From contig NZ_WJBI01000002.1 in the NCBI RefSeq assembly GCF_020804225.1, forward strand, positions 135,629 to 199,628: a DNA stretch of 64,000 bases, in the 5' to 3' direction. The translations under genes were made by a program, and so were the position numbers. Each line of letters begins with the position of its first letter. Position 1 is the first letter of the stretch. Under the pieces are notes generated by a model. The model did not search any database. It was not told the origin of the DNA and was given only the letters and a program-made list of their open reading frames with translations. This document shows positions 32,726 through 43,289 of this stretch, in pieces. Origin of the DNA: Methanosarcina sp. DH2. Its GTDB lineage: Archaea > Halobacteriota > Methanosarcinia > Methanosarcinales > Methanosarcinaceae.

Positions 32726-35527
32726 TTATCTTCTATTATACCAAAATATGCCAAGCAGCCCTAAGACCCCGTAAACAATTTCAAAGTCAGGCATGCTTGT
32801 GTTCCTTTCTTTCTCTGGGTCCTGTTCAACATCTATCGTTGAACTTCCATTGTTCTTAACATCTTTAGTATCAGATTCAGGTTGTATTTCAGTGCCAGCT
32901 TCTTCTACTATTGTCTTACCCGTTATTGCAAACGGAGAGAATCCAGGTGTTTGTGCCGTGAAATACAGATATTTGTCATCTTCCCTGAGTAGAGTGGTTG
33001 GAAGTTCATTCCATTTTTTGTCACTATACCTGTTCAGGGTTATTGAAGGCTTGTCAATACCTTTGTCCTGCATCCAGGATTTTTCAACCATGAAACAGAC
33101 AACTGAGTTTTCGATGTTCTTTTCAGTTGCATATCCGCTGTTGCCAACCCAGATATTGAGATAATTGTAGACTTCACCTTCGGGTGAATCTGGGGTAAGC
33201 GTGGATTTGGTTTTTAGCATCTCAACAATGGTTGTTGTTTTGCCAACGGTCTTCTTTGAATCAAAACTTAAATAAACAATAGCAGTGGCATTCTTTGGGA
33301 AATTAAACTTTACAGGGTTTCCGTTTGTAATGAAGACCTGAGAAAGTTCCTTGACCTCAACGTTTCTTGCAGGTTCAGGGGAACCACCTGCATTTCCACC
33401 ACTACTGTGACTACTTCCTCCACTACTTCCTCCACTACTGCCACCACTTGAACGGCTTGGTGTAAGTACATTTATTGCAGTAGTTTTTGAATTAGTTCCA
33501 TTTTCGTTGCTTACAGTCAGGTTGACAGTATAGGTTCTAGGATTTGCGTATACATAAACTGGGTTTATATCCCCTGAGTCTGCCTTTCCATCGTTATTGA
33601 AATCCCATATTCTTGACGCTACTTTCTGGGAGAAGTCATTAAACTGTACTGTCAGGGGAGCATAACCCTCGGTAACGTTACTATTGAAGTTTGCAACCGG
33701 AGCGTTTGGATCGATAACAACTATGTAACCCGGCTTTGTCACTGTACTATTTCCTGCAGCGTTTTCAACAGTCAGACCGATTGTATAATTTCCTGGATTT
33801 GTAAATGTATGGGTTGCATTCATAGCTTTTTTTGAATTGATACCGTCGCCGAAATGCCAATACCAAGACGTAGGTGCTTCACCAGTGCTGGTATCAGTGA
33901 ATAACACCACTAGAGGTGCTGTGCCAGAGGTTACATTAGCAGTGAATGCAGCTATAGGTGCGTTTGCTGCTGGAGAGAGATCACACATATAGATCCCTTC
34001 ATCCTCCCACACTATCCTGTCTCCATAGATAGCAGGATTACCTTGAGCTGATCTGCTTGAAGTCATCCGGGTATCTGAGGAAGTGGAGATATTATACAGA
34101 TATAAATAACCCCCGTTCCCGATATCATTTATCCTTACGATCCTATCACCGTAGATTTCATAATACCTTCCAAAATTAAAGCCTTCTGTGATATGGGTTT
34201 TTTCATTAGTGACGAGATCGTACATCCAGAGATCATCATTCCCAAAATAATCATCTGTCCATATTATTTTGTCACCATAGATTTTAGGACTGTCGCCATA
34301 GATCTTAGCATTATGATTACCGCTATTAGTAATCATTGTCTCTGTGTGAGTGGAAATATTATACATATAGATATAAAGATCATTAACACGGTAATCTTTA
34401 TACACTATCCTATCACCGTATATGTCAGGGTAGGAGAAGTAGTTCGATCCATTGGTGATTTGAGTTTGGATGGATGTAGATATATCACTCATGTAGAAAT
34501 TGCCATTTGATCTCCATACAATTCTACTACCATAAATAGAGGGAATACTTTCTCTAGTCACATTTTTTGTAATATGAGAACTAGTAGAGGTATGCACATC
34601 ATATACATTAAGGTTGAGATTTCCACTACTGTTGTCTAACCACACGATTTTGTTATCATATATAGCAGGATGGGATGCAGAAGAAAAACCTATCTTAATA
34701 TCTTTTCCAGTAGTCAAGTTATACAGGTGAATTATGCCTAACCCTTCAGTATTATCTGACCATACAACTTTATCATCATAGATAGCAGGCTCGTTAGCCT
34801 TTATACCATTTTGCGTAAGCCGAATTTCACTGGACTCGAAAATAAGACTTCCTAGGTTAGATGCATCTAATCCATTAATAATATTTATAAGTTTGAACCC
34901 TTCGAATTTGTCACCGTTTTGGAAGACCTTGACATTTGCGTAGTCAATGAGCCACACACCTTGGATGTAAATAATGCTTCCGACTGCACCTCCGAAGACC
35001 TGTTTGACTTGGACTTTCAGGACAACGACATCGTCTTCACCCTGAATGTCATCAAGCTTAACTTCCCAAGTTCTTTGGCCATCTATTTCTGGGTAGTAAT
35101 TTCTAGGAGCAACAATTTCGAAAAGTTCGTCATCTATCAATACTCCGTCCTTAGTAAACTCGAGCAAAACCATATTCTTACTATCAACATTTACTTCTCT
35201 GGCTTCAATAGCATAGCCCTGACCGAGATCGAGGCTGTCGCCGGTTCTGAAAGTGTACATATCACGACTGTCAAGAACGAGCTTAGCTAGCTTGTTAACA
35301 TGGGATTTCCAAATTGGATCGTTATCAACGAGTAAAGGAACGTACTTCTGTCCAAGTAAATTGATTAGTAGATACTGTTCATTAGGCCAACCTTCATATT
35401 CGTAATTAGTACTGACAACGTTACAGGTTACAGGAAATGCCGATGCCACAGACGAAATGAGAGTTAAAAATAAAATCAGAGCAGTTGAGACTAAAAGTAT
35501 TGAATGCAATTTTTTCTTAATTGTCAT
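32726..35527 (-). CDS. S-layer-related surface protein with TolB-like propeller, PKD and PGF-pre-PGF domains
   Basis: 933 residues. Signal peptide (KLHSILLVSTALILFLTLIS) is followed by one DUF1608/S-layer-type domain (about 35-215; GDSLDLGQGYAIEAREVNVD, KLDDIQGEDDVVVLKVQVKQ) as found duplicated in the Methanosarcina S-layer protein. Next are propeller repeats with the core IYGDRIVWxD..NDLWMYDL, two PKD domains (APLVVLFTDTSTGEAPTSWY, APLTVQFNDFSQKVASRIWD), a Ser/Gly linker and a PGF-pre-PGF domain (VKFNFPKNATAIVYLSFDSK). The C-terminal membrane helix is VYGVLGLLGIFWYNRR. It is a cell-envelope protein, anchored at its C-terminus. Spacing of about 390 bp separates it from the other surface gene. 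Confidence 0.88.
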   Translation of the reverse strand: MTIKKKLHSILLVSTALILFLTLISSVASAFPVTCNVVSTNYEYEGWPNEQYLLINLLGQKYVPLLVDNDPIWKSHVNKLAKLVLDSRDMYTFRTGDSLDLGQGYAIEAREVNVDSKNMVLLEFTKDGVLIDDELFEIVAPRNYYPEIDGQRTWEVKLDDIQGEDDVVVLKVQVKQVFGGAVGSIIYIQGVWLIDYANVKVFQNGDKFEGFKLINIINGLDASNLGSLIFESSEIRLTQNGIKANEPAIYDDKVVWSDNTEGLGIIHLYNLTTGKDIKIGFSSASHPAIYDNKIVWLDNSSGNLNLNVYDVHTSTSSHITKNVTRESIPSIYGSRIVWRSNGNFYMSDISTSIQTQITNGSNYFSYPDIYGDRIVYKDYRVNDLYIYMYNISTHTETMITNSGNHNAKIYGDSPKIYGDKIIWTDDYFGNDDLWMYDLVTNEKTHITEGFNFGRYYEIYGDRIVRINDIGNGGYLYLYNISTSSDTRMTSSRSAQGNPAIYGDRIVWEDEGIYMCDLSPAANAPIAAFTANVTSGTAPLVVLFTDTSTGEAPTSWYWHFGDGINSKKAMNATHTFTNPGNYTIGLTVENAAGNSTVTKPGYIVVIDPNAPVANFNSNVTEGYAPLTVQFNDFSQKVASRIWDFNNDGKADSGDINPVYVYANPRTYTVNLTVSNENGTNSKTTAINVLTPSRSSGGSSGGSSGGSSHSSGGNAGGSPEPARNVEVKELSQVFITNGNPVKFNFPKNATAIVYLSFDSKKTVGKTTTIVEMLKTKSTLTPDSPEGEVYNYLNIWVGNSGYATEKNIENSVVCFMVEKSWMQDKGIDKPSITLNRYSDKKWNELPTTLLREDDKYLYFTAQTPGFSPFAITGKTIVEEAGTEIQPESDTKDVKNNGSSTIDVEQDPEKERNTSMPDFEIVYGVLGLLGIFWYNRR

Positions 35528-35786
35528 TTATTTTCCTTCGCCACCCAACATTTAAAAAATGTTATTAACTATTACATTCCAATATTCTTTAAGTATTTCC
35601 TTTGAATCTTAACCTGTAACCGATTGGATACTCAAAATATGACTATAACGTTGGTTTGGAATTCTCAAAAAACACAACTGCTAATTCACATAAAAATGAA
35701 AACATAATCATAGATAACAGTTTAAAATAAATAGTTACAACTTCTGTATTCCATACATTATATTTAGGAATGATTAATAAATAACT

Positions 35787-36090
35787 TCAAGCTTTTACTT
35801 CTGGAATTGCTCTATAATTCCATTTCCCCAAATAATCATCAAAGACAATTTTCATTTTTTCCTTGAAGTTTTCACTTACTTTTCTTGCCTTAGCATAAAC
35901 TTTAGTTGTTACATTCTCTGTTGTATTGTAGGAGATCCAGTGGAGGGTACTGTGAGTTCAGCAGGCGTCTCTACAGGTTGCTCGGGTGTTGTATTGTTTA
36001 CAGGAGTTTCCACAGGTTGTTCTGGTTCAGTAGCAGGTACAGGAGTTGTAGCCTGATTACCGGATGCATCTGTAAATAGGTATAACCACT
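35787..36090 (-). pseudogene. Frameshifted remnant of a Thr/Pro-rich surface protein
   Basis: Minus-strand frame 1 reads YHIKWLYLFTDASGNQATTP, then VPATEPEQPVETPVNNTTPE and QPVETPAELTVPSTGSPTIQ, and hits a stop. A second frame, overlapping its end, continues ENVTTKVYAKARKVSENFKE, then KMKIVFDDYLGKWNYRAIPE and VKA-stop. Joining them near 35935 needs a single frameshift. The T/P/E/Q repeats are typical of wall-spanning stalks. No intact start is seen. It lies just upstream of, and divergent from, the methyltransferase gene. Confidence 0.65.
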
Positions 36091-36171
36091 TAATATGATA
36101 CAGTAGTACAGTAATAGTAGTACAGCTAATCGCTTCAGCAAAGCAAAAGAAAATAATCCGGGGTCACTTTT

Positions 36172-37206
36172 ATGGAAAAACCGAACTTCAGGACAGAAAT
36201 CCTCAGAACCCTCGAAGGAAAAACTCCCACTCAGATACCGGTCGGTACCTTCACAACCGCGCCGGTACTCGAACTTATGGACCTGTGCGGAGCAGCCAGA
36301 CCCGAAGCTGACAGCCAGCCCGAAAAGATGGCAATGCTTGCTTTTTCGCAGTACGTGAATGCCTCTTTTGAAACCCTCAGGTATCCCTTCGATATGGTGG
36401 TGCTCGCAGAAGCCATGGGCTGCACAATTAACTCTGGCACGAAAGCCAGGCCCCCGGCTGTGCTTAAGGGTCCTATGGAAATCTCTCCTGCAGTTCCGGA
36501 ACTACCTGAAGATCTACTGGAAAGGGGCAGGATCCCTGCTGTCCTGAAAGCTACTGAAATTCTCAGGGAGAAAGCCGGCTCGAAACTCCCACTTATTGTG
36601 GGCATAGAAGGCCCTGCAGACCTTGCAGCCTGCCTTTGTGGAACCACCCGTTTTCTGAAATGGACAATCAAAAGGCCCCATATAGTAACCAGGCTTATCG
36701 ACCTCTGCACCGACGCCTGCATAGTGTATGCCCGGGAGTGCCTGAAAAGGGGAGCCGATGTGGTGGTTATAGCAGATGCTATCTCCTCCCCTGACATGAT
36801 TTCCCCGGACGCCTTCAGGACTCTTATAAAGCCTCGGATGGGAAGAATCCCGAAAGCCCTCGGAAGCGGAAAAACTGTGCTCCACATCTGCGGGGCTGCA
36901 GACAGTATTATACCTGAAATGATAGAGTGTGGGTTTGACGGGCTCAGCCTGGAAGAAGGCATAAAAGACCTTAAAACCGCCGCCGAGACTGCTCACGAAT
37001 CAGGCGTTGCGGTAATTGGCAGCGTTTCAACCTCCAGGACCCTTTTAAGGGGCAGCCCTGAAGACGTTAAAAAGGAAGCTTTCAGGTGCCTCCGGAACGG
37101 AGTGGATATCCTTGCTCCGGGATGCGGGCTTGCACCTGAAACCCCTCTTCGAAATCTGAAAGCCCTGGTCGAAGCAAGAAACGAGTTTTGCGGGATAAAA
37201 CGATGA
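36172..37206 (+). CDS. Methylcobamide:coenzyme M methyltransferase (MtaA/MtbA type)
   Basis: 344 residues of the uroporphyrinogen decarboxylase fold. The zinc site of MtaA/MtbA enzymes is present: His238-x-Cys240 in VLHICGAADS and Cys318 in LAPGCGL. These enzymes move a methyl group from a methylated corrinoid protein to coenzyme M, entering methanogenesis from methanol, methylamines or methylthiols. Sequence reading does not tell which substrate pathway. No corrinoid protein or substrate methyltransferase lies next to it, as is common for these genes. A weak RBS lies upstream of the ATG, near the frameshifted surface-protein remnant. Confidence 0.85.
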   Translation: MEKPNFRTEILRTLEGKTPTQIPVGTFTTAPVLELMDLCGAARPEADSQPEKMAMLAFSQYVNASFETLRYPFDMVVLAEAMGCTINSGTKARPPAVLKGPMEISPAVPELPEDLLERGRIPAVLKATEILREKAGSKLPLIVGIEGPADLAACLCGTTRFLKWTIKRPHIVTRLIDLCTDACIVYARECLKRGADVVVIADAISSPDMISPDAFRTLIKPRMGRIPKALGSGKTVLHICGAADSIIPEMIECGFDGLSLEEGIKDLKTAAETAHESGVAVIGSVSTSRTLLRGSPEDVKKEAFRCLRNGVDILAPGCGLAPETPLRNLKALVEARNEFCGIKR

Positions 37207-37481
37207 GTTCAGCCCCTTCAACGCCCTTTTAAGTCATTAAAAACTCGAGTTAATATAGTGAATCTTATTACTATTACTAATATTTTTGTTACTATAGAGG
37301 AAGTGTCCCCGGGCAAATTTAAAACATTATATATCACAAAATACCAGTTATTTATTAGAATAATTTTTCAGATTTAAATTTGATTTAAACTAAACCGCTT
37401 CAGAATGCGAATTATGGCAGTTCTAATTCTGAGAACGCGAATTTTGATCTTTCTTACAGCTGTAGATATGAGGCAATAAAA
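37207..37481. other. Intergenic region
   Basis: No gene. AT-rich, with TATA-like TTATATATCAC near 37328 as a possible promoter of the TPR gene. Confidence 0.4.
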
Positions 37482-38324
37482 ATGGCAAAAATGACAAACG
37501 CACTCAGAGACCTCGATAGACTGGCCGAGGAAAGCCACAAAAAAGCCAGGATTTTCTTCCAGATGGGCAGATATGAAGAAGCTCTTGCTGCATATGGAGA
37601 AGCGGATGGAGCCTGGAAAAAAATCGCAGAAATGCTTTTTGAAAAAGGAAAGGAGGACAGCGGACAGGAATTCCTTGAAAAGGCTCAGGAAGCCCGATCT
37701 TGCGCCGGGATGTCTCTTTTCAAGCTCGGAAAATATAAAGAAGCCCTCGAGATTGTTGATGCTTCTCTGGAAGCTAAGCCTGACAGCCCGATTGAATGGT
37801 CCAACAGAGGTTTTGTGCTCTCTGCCCTCGACAGGAATAAAGAAGCTCTTGAAGCCTTTGAAAAAGCACTCTCTCTTGACCCCGAATCCCCCAAAATCCT
37901 GACCAGCAATGGAATTGTTTACTTCAGGATGGGGCTTCCGGAAAAAGCCCTGGAGGTCTTCGACAGAGCCCTGGCAGCCGAACCTAAACAGGCTTCTGAC
38001 TGGGCATGCAAACTTCCCAGGTTTAGCTTCTTTTCCCGAAACAAAGCCCCCACAATGAGGCCTGACAACGCTGAAACCTGGCACTGGAAAGGCAATGTCT
38101 TCCTGGAGCTGGGAGAAAAAGAAAAAGCCCTTGAAGCCTACAAAAACGCTCTTGAAAGCGACCCTGACCACCTGAACTCTCTCCTTTGCGGGGGCGACCT
38201 GCTCTGTGAATTTTCAGAACATAGAGAGGCTTTCAAGTGCTACGTAAGAGCCCTTAAACTCAGCCCCGGAAACGAAGTTGCAAAACAGGGAAAAGAGCTC
38301 TGCGAGGCAAAGATTAACGAGTGA
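37482..38324 (+). CDS. TPR-repeat protein
   Basis: 280 residues, cytoplasmic, made almost wholly of tetratricopeptide repeats, for example SLFKLGKYKEALEIVDASLE, GFVLSALDRNKEALEAFEKA, GIVYFRMGLPEKALEVFDRA and NVFLELGEKEKALEAYKNAL. Around residues 175-200 a non-repeat insert (KLPRFSFFSRNKAPTMRPDN) interrupts the solenoid. TPR proteins serve as scaffolds for complexes; the partner is unknown. GAGG lies 8 nt before the ATG. Confidence 0.85.
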   Translation: MAKMTNALRDLDRLAEESHKKARIFFQMGRYEEALAAYGEADGAWKKIAEMLFEKGKEDSGQEFLEKAQEARSCAGMSLFKLGKYKEALEIVDASLEAKPDSPIEWSNRGFVLSALDRNKEALEAFEKALSLDPESPKILTSNGIVYFRMGLPEKALEVFDRALAAEPKQASDWACKLPRFSFFSRNKAPTMRPDNAETWHWKGNVFLELGEKEKALEAYKNALESDPDHLNSLLCGGDLLCEFSEHREAFKCYVRALKLSPGNEVAKQGKELCEAKINE

Positions 38325-39009
38325 AATATACGGACGCAAAAAGGCATAGTAAAAAATATGTTAAAAATATAGTAAAAAGTATGAGAAGGTGCAAAAAAGG
38401 AGTTGTACGTGATTACCAGGTTGATATATTCCTGGGCATCCGAAATGAAATTTTCCAGTCTTTTATCCCTGCGTCGCACAGGCTATAATTGGCCTCAAGT
38501 AACAAAACAAAGCAACGCATGAACCGTTACTCTCATCAGGTGAGACCAAATACTATCAAAATATATCCAGACTAAGAAATATTTCCTTTGACCCCCGAAG
38601 CTCTTCAATCCAAAAGTAATAAAACGCCTCCGTCAGCCTGCCTGGTAGCCCTTCCCAAAAAATTGAGAAGAGCACAAAACAGTATCACTGAAAGGAATCG
38701 AAAAAAAGTTGAAAATGAGTATTCTGAGGTAGCTTTAATTCTGTTTATTTCATTCGTACAGGCCTTTTGCTGATTTCATTTTTGGCTTTTTAGGTAGCTT
38801 CTTTTTTTGCCTGTTATCTTCTATTCTGTAGCTGTTCTGTTCCCTCTTTTCTGGGAAAGGCAGCTCTCCTTCGTCGAAAGTGACAGGAACGGTTAGGTAA
38901 GGCTAATACGGTTGCAAGGTAAGAGATATTTTCATGCTTCATCGGTTAAGCTTTAAATAACTACTCTTGTACATGTGTTTATATTAATACCCTAAATGTT
39001 AGTGCATCT
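38325..39009. other. Intergenic stretch before the IS4-type pseudogene
   Basis: No supportable gene; a 61-codon frame at 38588-38773 has no family resemblance. GGGAAAGGCAGCTCTCCTTC at 38853-38872 matches one arm and the loop of the hairpin at 48608-48644. The TATA-like sequence near 38950 may be the former transposase promoter. Confidence 0.4.
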
Positions 39010-40313
39010 ATGCCTCCTCGTCCTCCACCTACTCCTGAAGACTCTTTGGGAAATGTTTGCCGAAGAGTGGTTAAGGCAAACTGCCAAAGAAACTGGTCTC
39101 ATAATACGTGAACATAAAATTGGCCCTGTCGTCATCTTTTGGGTTTTAACTCTCAGTTTTGGTGTACGCTTGCAGCGTACACTTGCCAGTTTGAAAAGAG
39201 AATATGAAACCGAATCCAGTAAAATCATAAGTGACAGCAGCTGGTACTATCGATTCACTCCAGAACTTGTTGAGTTTCTTCATCAATGCGTAATTCACGG
39301 CATGGAGGAACTTGCAAAAGAACCTGGTAGAAAACTTAGCAAGAAACTCGAAAACTTCCAGGATGTTCTCATTCAGGACAGCACAATTGTTCGTCTTCAC
39401 TCTTCCTTAGCCGATAAGTTTCCGGCAGCAAGAGCAAGAACAGTAGCTTCTGGGGTAAAAGTGAGAGTTATGGTAAGTGCAGTTGCTAACGGACCCAAAA
39501 CCGTTGCTTTTATACTCTGAGAAAACAGCTGAGATCAAAACATTGAAAATCGGTCCCTGGATCAAAGACCGTATTCTTCTTGTTGATCTTGGTTTTTATA
39601 AAACTCGAATGTTTGCAAGAGTTGAGGAAAACGGAGGATATTTTGTCTCGAGAATTAAGAAGAATGTGGATCCTATTCTTGTTTCTGTTGAAGAGGGACT
39701 TTCTAAGGCAAAAAGCAAAGAATTTGCGGGAAAACCTGTTAGTGAATGTATTAAACAACTTTCTGGGAAAAAATATTTATACAGTTTTAAAAATAGAATT
39801 CAAAAGAAGAGCATATAACGGCAAACAAAAGCAAGATGAGATGCTTGTACGTCTTGTTGCAGTATATAATGATGAGGATAGAAACATCACATATATAGTA
39901 CAAATTTTCAGAAAGATGTTTTGAATGCAAAAGATATTGCGAAATTATATGGAGCAAGATGGGACATAGAACTGCTGTTTAAGGAGTTAAAAAGCAAATA
40001 CGCTCTTGACGTTCTTGAAACAAAGAATGTACAGGTAATTGAGACTCTAATCTGGACAGTAATGTTGACACTAATCGTTAGCAGAAGAATTTATTCTCTT
40101 GTAAGAAACTCAACAGCTCATCCTGAAAAAATGGCTCAATATACGCAGTTACGTTGGAGCACAATATTTGCAGAGAATGCATCAGATTTATTGAAAGTAA
40201 TTCTGAATAGATGTGGAATTCAAAGAACTTTTGAAACGATAATGAATGTATATGAAAGTCAAGCATTGGATCCGCATGTAAACAGAGAAAGGTTCAGAGA
40301 AGAATTGTTTTAA
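39010..40313 (+). pseudogene. IS4-family DDE transposase, broken by frameshifts
   Basis: Fragments in different frames add up to one transposase of about 430 residues. They are MPPRPPPTPEDSL, then EMFAEEWLRQTAKETGLIIR ... LIQDSTIVRLH (first Asp), then YSEKTAEIKTLKIGPWIKDR ... ILLVDLGFYK (second Asp), then KRRAYNGKQKQDEMLVRLVA, then LNAKDIAKLYGARWDIELLF with the IS4 YREK-type motif (Tyr, Arg, Glu, Lys in KLYGARWDIELLFKELK). Frame breaks lie near 39045, 39510, 39800 and 39915. All catalytic residues can still be seen, so inactivation is by frame damage. Terminal inverted repeats were not identified. A second, shorter copy lies at 43290. Confidence 0.85.
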
Positions 40314-40898
40314 TGAAAAGGCTCCAGGGTTTGAATTAATATTTGGACTCGTTTCTTTATTGTGTATATTCCTGAAATCTCGGGGAAGGTGATTTTTTCA
40401 CTAACCTTTTTTGAGAATATATGGCGATATCTAGAGAAACTTAGATAAATTTAAATAATAATATAAAGTTTTGAATATGAAGGCTGTATGATTTTCAAAA
40501 ACTCAAAGTATTTTTGACATTCAATAAACATAGGTTGTCCTCTATTGTCTGGTTAATATTATTCCCAAGCCTATCCCAAAACCCATTTTATTCACATATG
40601 CATAAGAGCTTCACAGCCTTTTTTGGTTAGTAGCTCAATTGATTGCTTCAAAAATCAAGATTCAAAGAAGTAGTTTTTGAGTTTTGGGATCAGTTCCCCA
40701 AATGTTCATAAAGTAGTTTAGGTCCTTTTCGTTCCGAACCTCAGTGTAATTGGAGCTGACTTGCGTTCTTTGTACAAAAACGCAAACACTTGCAATACTG
40801 GATGTCAAATCGGGGTAATATCAACCATGTAACAATGGACGACCCAACATTACAACCTGCTTAATAAATAAGTTTAGGGGTTTATTCCAGTGTGGAAA
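40314..40898. other. Intergenic stretch
   Basis: About 585 bp without an ORF of note. TATA-like TTAATAAATAAG at 40861-40871 probably belongs to the promoter of the surface gene that follows. Confidence 0.4.
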
Positions 40899-43106
40899 AT
40901 GAAAAAAAGTATGATGATTTTGCTTGCAGTTTTTATATTGACTGCAAGTTGTGGAATAGGTTCTGCATATACAGAAACCAGGATAACTACTAATACAGCT
41001 GAACAAACAAACCCTTCAATTTGGAGTAATTATATCGTATGGCAGGATACTCGCAATGGTGGGTCCGATATTTACCTGCAGGACCTTTCAACGAAAGTGC
41101 AAACAAGGGTTACTTCAAATGTCGATGCAGAATATCCTTGCGTATCTGGAGATAAGATCGTATGGCAGGATAAGAGGAATGGAAATTGGGATATCTACAT
41201 GTATGAGATTTCCAGCAAGAAGACTACCAGAATAACTACGAACACGTCAGATCAAACAGTACCAGGAGTGTATGGCAATTACATTGTTTGGGGCGATAAT
41301 CGTAATGGCGGATATGATATTTACCTAGAAAATCTGTCTACTAAAGAGCAAACTAGGATTACATCAGGTATTCTTGCAGGTAATCCTACTATCTATGGTA
41401 ACAAGATAGCCTGGCAGACTTTTGAGGATCAATCCTTAGATAAAATTATGTTATATGATATTTCCACGAAACAGACAACTGAAATTACCTATGGTATGAT
41501 ACTTGACTTTTCAATGTATGGGAATCAGATAATTTTCAATGATATGTATACAGGATTAGTTACTACCCTGTATGATTTTTCTGCTAAAAAGTCGATTGAA
41601 CTACCATTTATGTTCGTTAGAGACCCTGCGATCTACAGCAACAAAATAGTATTTATTGATAATCCTGACGGTAATTCTGATATTTACATGATTACCCTTG
41701 ATTCAGAAGTTCCAAATGCTGATTTTTCAGCCTCCACGACTTCAGGAAATGCACCGCTAACAGTGACATTTACCGATAAAAGTACAGAATCACCAAATTC
41801 ATGGAACTGGAATTTTGGGGACGAGACATCTTCCGCAGAAAAGAATCCTGTGCACACATACGACAAAGCCGGGAATTATACCGTCAATTTAACAGTAAGC
41901 AATGCACTCGGAAGCACCTCAAAGACATTAGAAATAATCGTGGAGGAAGTTAAAGTTATTCCCACAGCAAACTTCAAAACTAATGTCACGAGCGGCTATG
42001 CTCCTCTTACTGTACAGTTTACAGACTTATCTGAGAATTCAACCGGAAGATCCTGGGACTTCAACAATGACTGGAAGGGTGACAGCAGTGAAGCAAATCC
42101 AGTTTATACATTTACAAGTCCAGGGACGTACAACGTTAACCTGACTGCAATCAATGAAAACGGAACTTCTACAAAAACAGTTACAATAACCGCAGAAACG
42201 AAAACTATCAGTGATGAAAGTAATGGTGACACCAACTCCAGCGATCCTTCTGGCAGTTCACCCGGTTCTTCGGACTCTGACAATTCATCTGATTCCGGCA
42301 GTTCCAACAACTCTTCCGATTCTTCGGACTCTTCCGACTCCAGTAGTTCCAGTGATTCTTCCGGTTCATCCGGTGAGTCTCACAGTTCAGGTGGCAGCCA
42401 TCATAGTTCCGGTAGCTCCGGTGGTGGAACTGGTGGATCCCCTGAACCTCAAAAGAACGTCGAAATTAAAGATACAACAAAAGTTTTCATTCCTGGTGAT
42501 AAACCTGTTTATTTCAACTTTACAAATGATGTAACTGTTGTTGAGTCTATCAGCTTTACTTCTGAGAAGACTGTAGGTAAAACTACAGCTATTGTCGAAA
42601 ATCTCAAGGACAAATCTGCTCTGGTTTCAAGCCTGCCTGAAGGTGAAGTTTATAAATCCTTTAATGTGTGGGTAGGAAACGGCGGTTATGGAGACTCCAA
42701 TAATATTCAGAATGCAGTTATAAACTTCAAGGTTGAAAAGCCATGGATTAAGGAAAATGACATAAATCAATCTTCTATTGTGCTGTACAAATATGATGAC
42801 AAGAAGAAAGAATGGGAGAAGACAACAGTAACTTTATCAAGTGAAGACGATCAATTCCTTTATTTCACGGCAAATGTACCTGGCTATTCTTCTTTCGTTA
42901 TTACAGGGGACGAAGGAGAGAAAGAAGAACAAAGTACAGTAGCATCGGAACCTGCTGTAAGATCTACAGGTAGTGACGTAGAAGACAATGCAAGTACTAT
43001 TGCAGCTAAAGCTACTGAAGAAAAGGAAAAATCACCTGGATTTAGTGTGGTCAGCGGAGTTGTCTGTCTATTTTGCATGTTCTTGTACAGAGTTAAGAGA
43101 AGATAA
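40899..43106 (+). CDS. Anchored surface protein: TolB-like propeller, two PKD, PGF-pre-PGF
   Basis: 735 residues. Signal peptide (MKKSMMILLAVFILTASCGI) is followed by propeller repeats with IWSNYIVWQDTRNGGSDIYL-type cores and two PKD domains (GNAPLTVTFTDKSTESPNSW, GYAPLTVQFTDLSENSTGRS). A Ser/Asp-rich linker of about 75 residues (SDSSDSSDSSSSSDSSGSSG) precedes a PGF-pre-PGF domain (KPVYFNFTNDVTVVESISFT). A C-terminal membrane helix ends in basic residues (VVSGVVCLFCMFLYRVKRR). It is closely related in layout to the protein at 32726 but lacks the S-layer-type domain. The ATG at 40899 is chosen over a GTG nine bases upstream. The propeller and PKD domains probably face outward. Confidence 0.88.
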   Translation: MKKSMMILLAVFILTASCGIGSAYTETRITTNTAEQTNPSIWSNYIVWQDTRNGGSDIYLQDLSTKVQTRVTSNVDAEYPCVSGDKIVWQDKRNGNWDIYMYEISSKKTTRITTNTSDQTVPGVYGNYIVWGDNRNGGYDIYLENLSTKEQTRITSGILAGNPTIYGNKIAWQTFEDQSLDKIMLYDISTKQTTEITYGMILDFSMYGNQIIFNDMYTGLVTTLYDFSAKKSIELPFMFVRDPAIYSNKIVFIDNPDGNSDIYMITLDSEVPNADFSASTTSGNAPLTVTFTDKSTESPNSWNWNFGDETSSAEKNPVHTYDKAGNYTVNLTVSNALGSTSKTLEIIVEEVKVIPTANFKTNVTSGYAPLTVQFTDLSENSTGRSWDFNNDWKGDSSEANPVYTFTSPGTYNVNLTAINENGTSTKTVTITAETKTISDESNGDTNSSDPSGSSPGSSDSDNSSDSGSSNNSSDSSDSSDSSSSSDSSGSSGESHSSGGSHHSSGSSGGGTGGSPEPQKNVEIKDTTKVFIPGDKPVYFNFTNDVTVVESISFTSEKTVGKTTAIVENLKDKSALVSSLPEGEVYKSFNVWVGNGGYGDSNNIQNAVINFKVEKPWIKENDINQSSIVLYKYDDKKKEWEKTTVTLSSEDDQFLYFTANVPGYSSFVITGDEGEKEEQSTVASEPAVRSTGSDVEDNASTIAAKATEEKEKSPGFSVVSGVVCLFCMFLYRVKRR

Positions 43107-43289
43107 ATTAGAGAGAACATAATCATACAGTTAGGACTTTTTTCAAATCTGATAAAACCGAATATATCCTTATCGGATTTGAAAATATTTTTTGCTCATG
43201 CATTATAAACAAACTTCATTAGTTATTGATTAAGTGTTAAATTCTACCAATTACACATTTTTTATGAGAATTCCTAAATCTCTCTGTAT

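Noticed and set aside
38588-38773. 61-codon ORF before the IS4-type pseudogene
   Set aside because: No RBS, no recognisable family and no context; left as intergenic.
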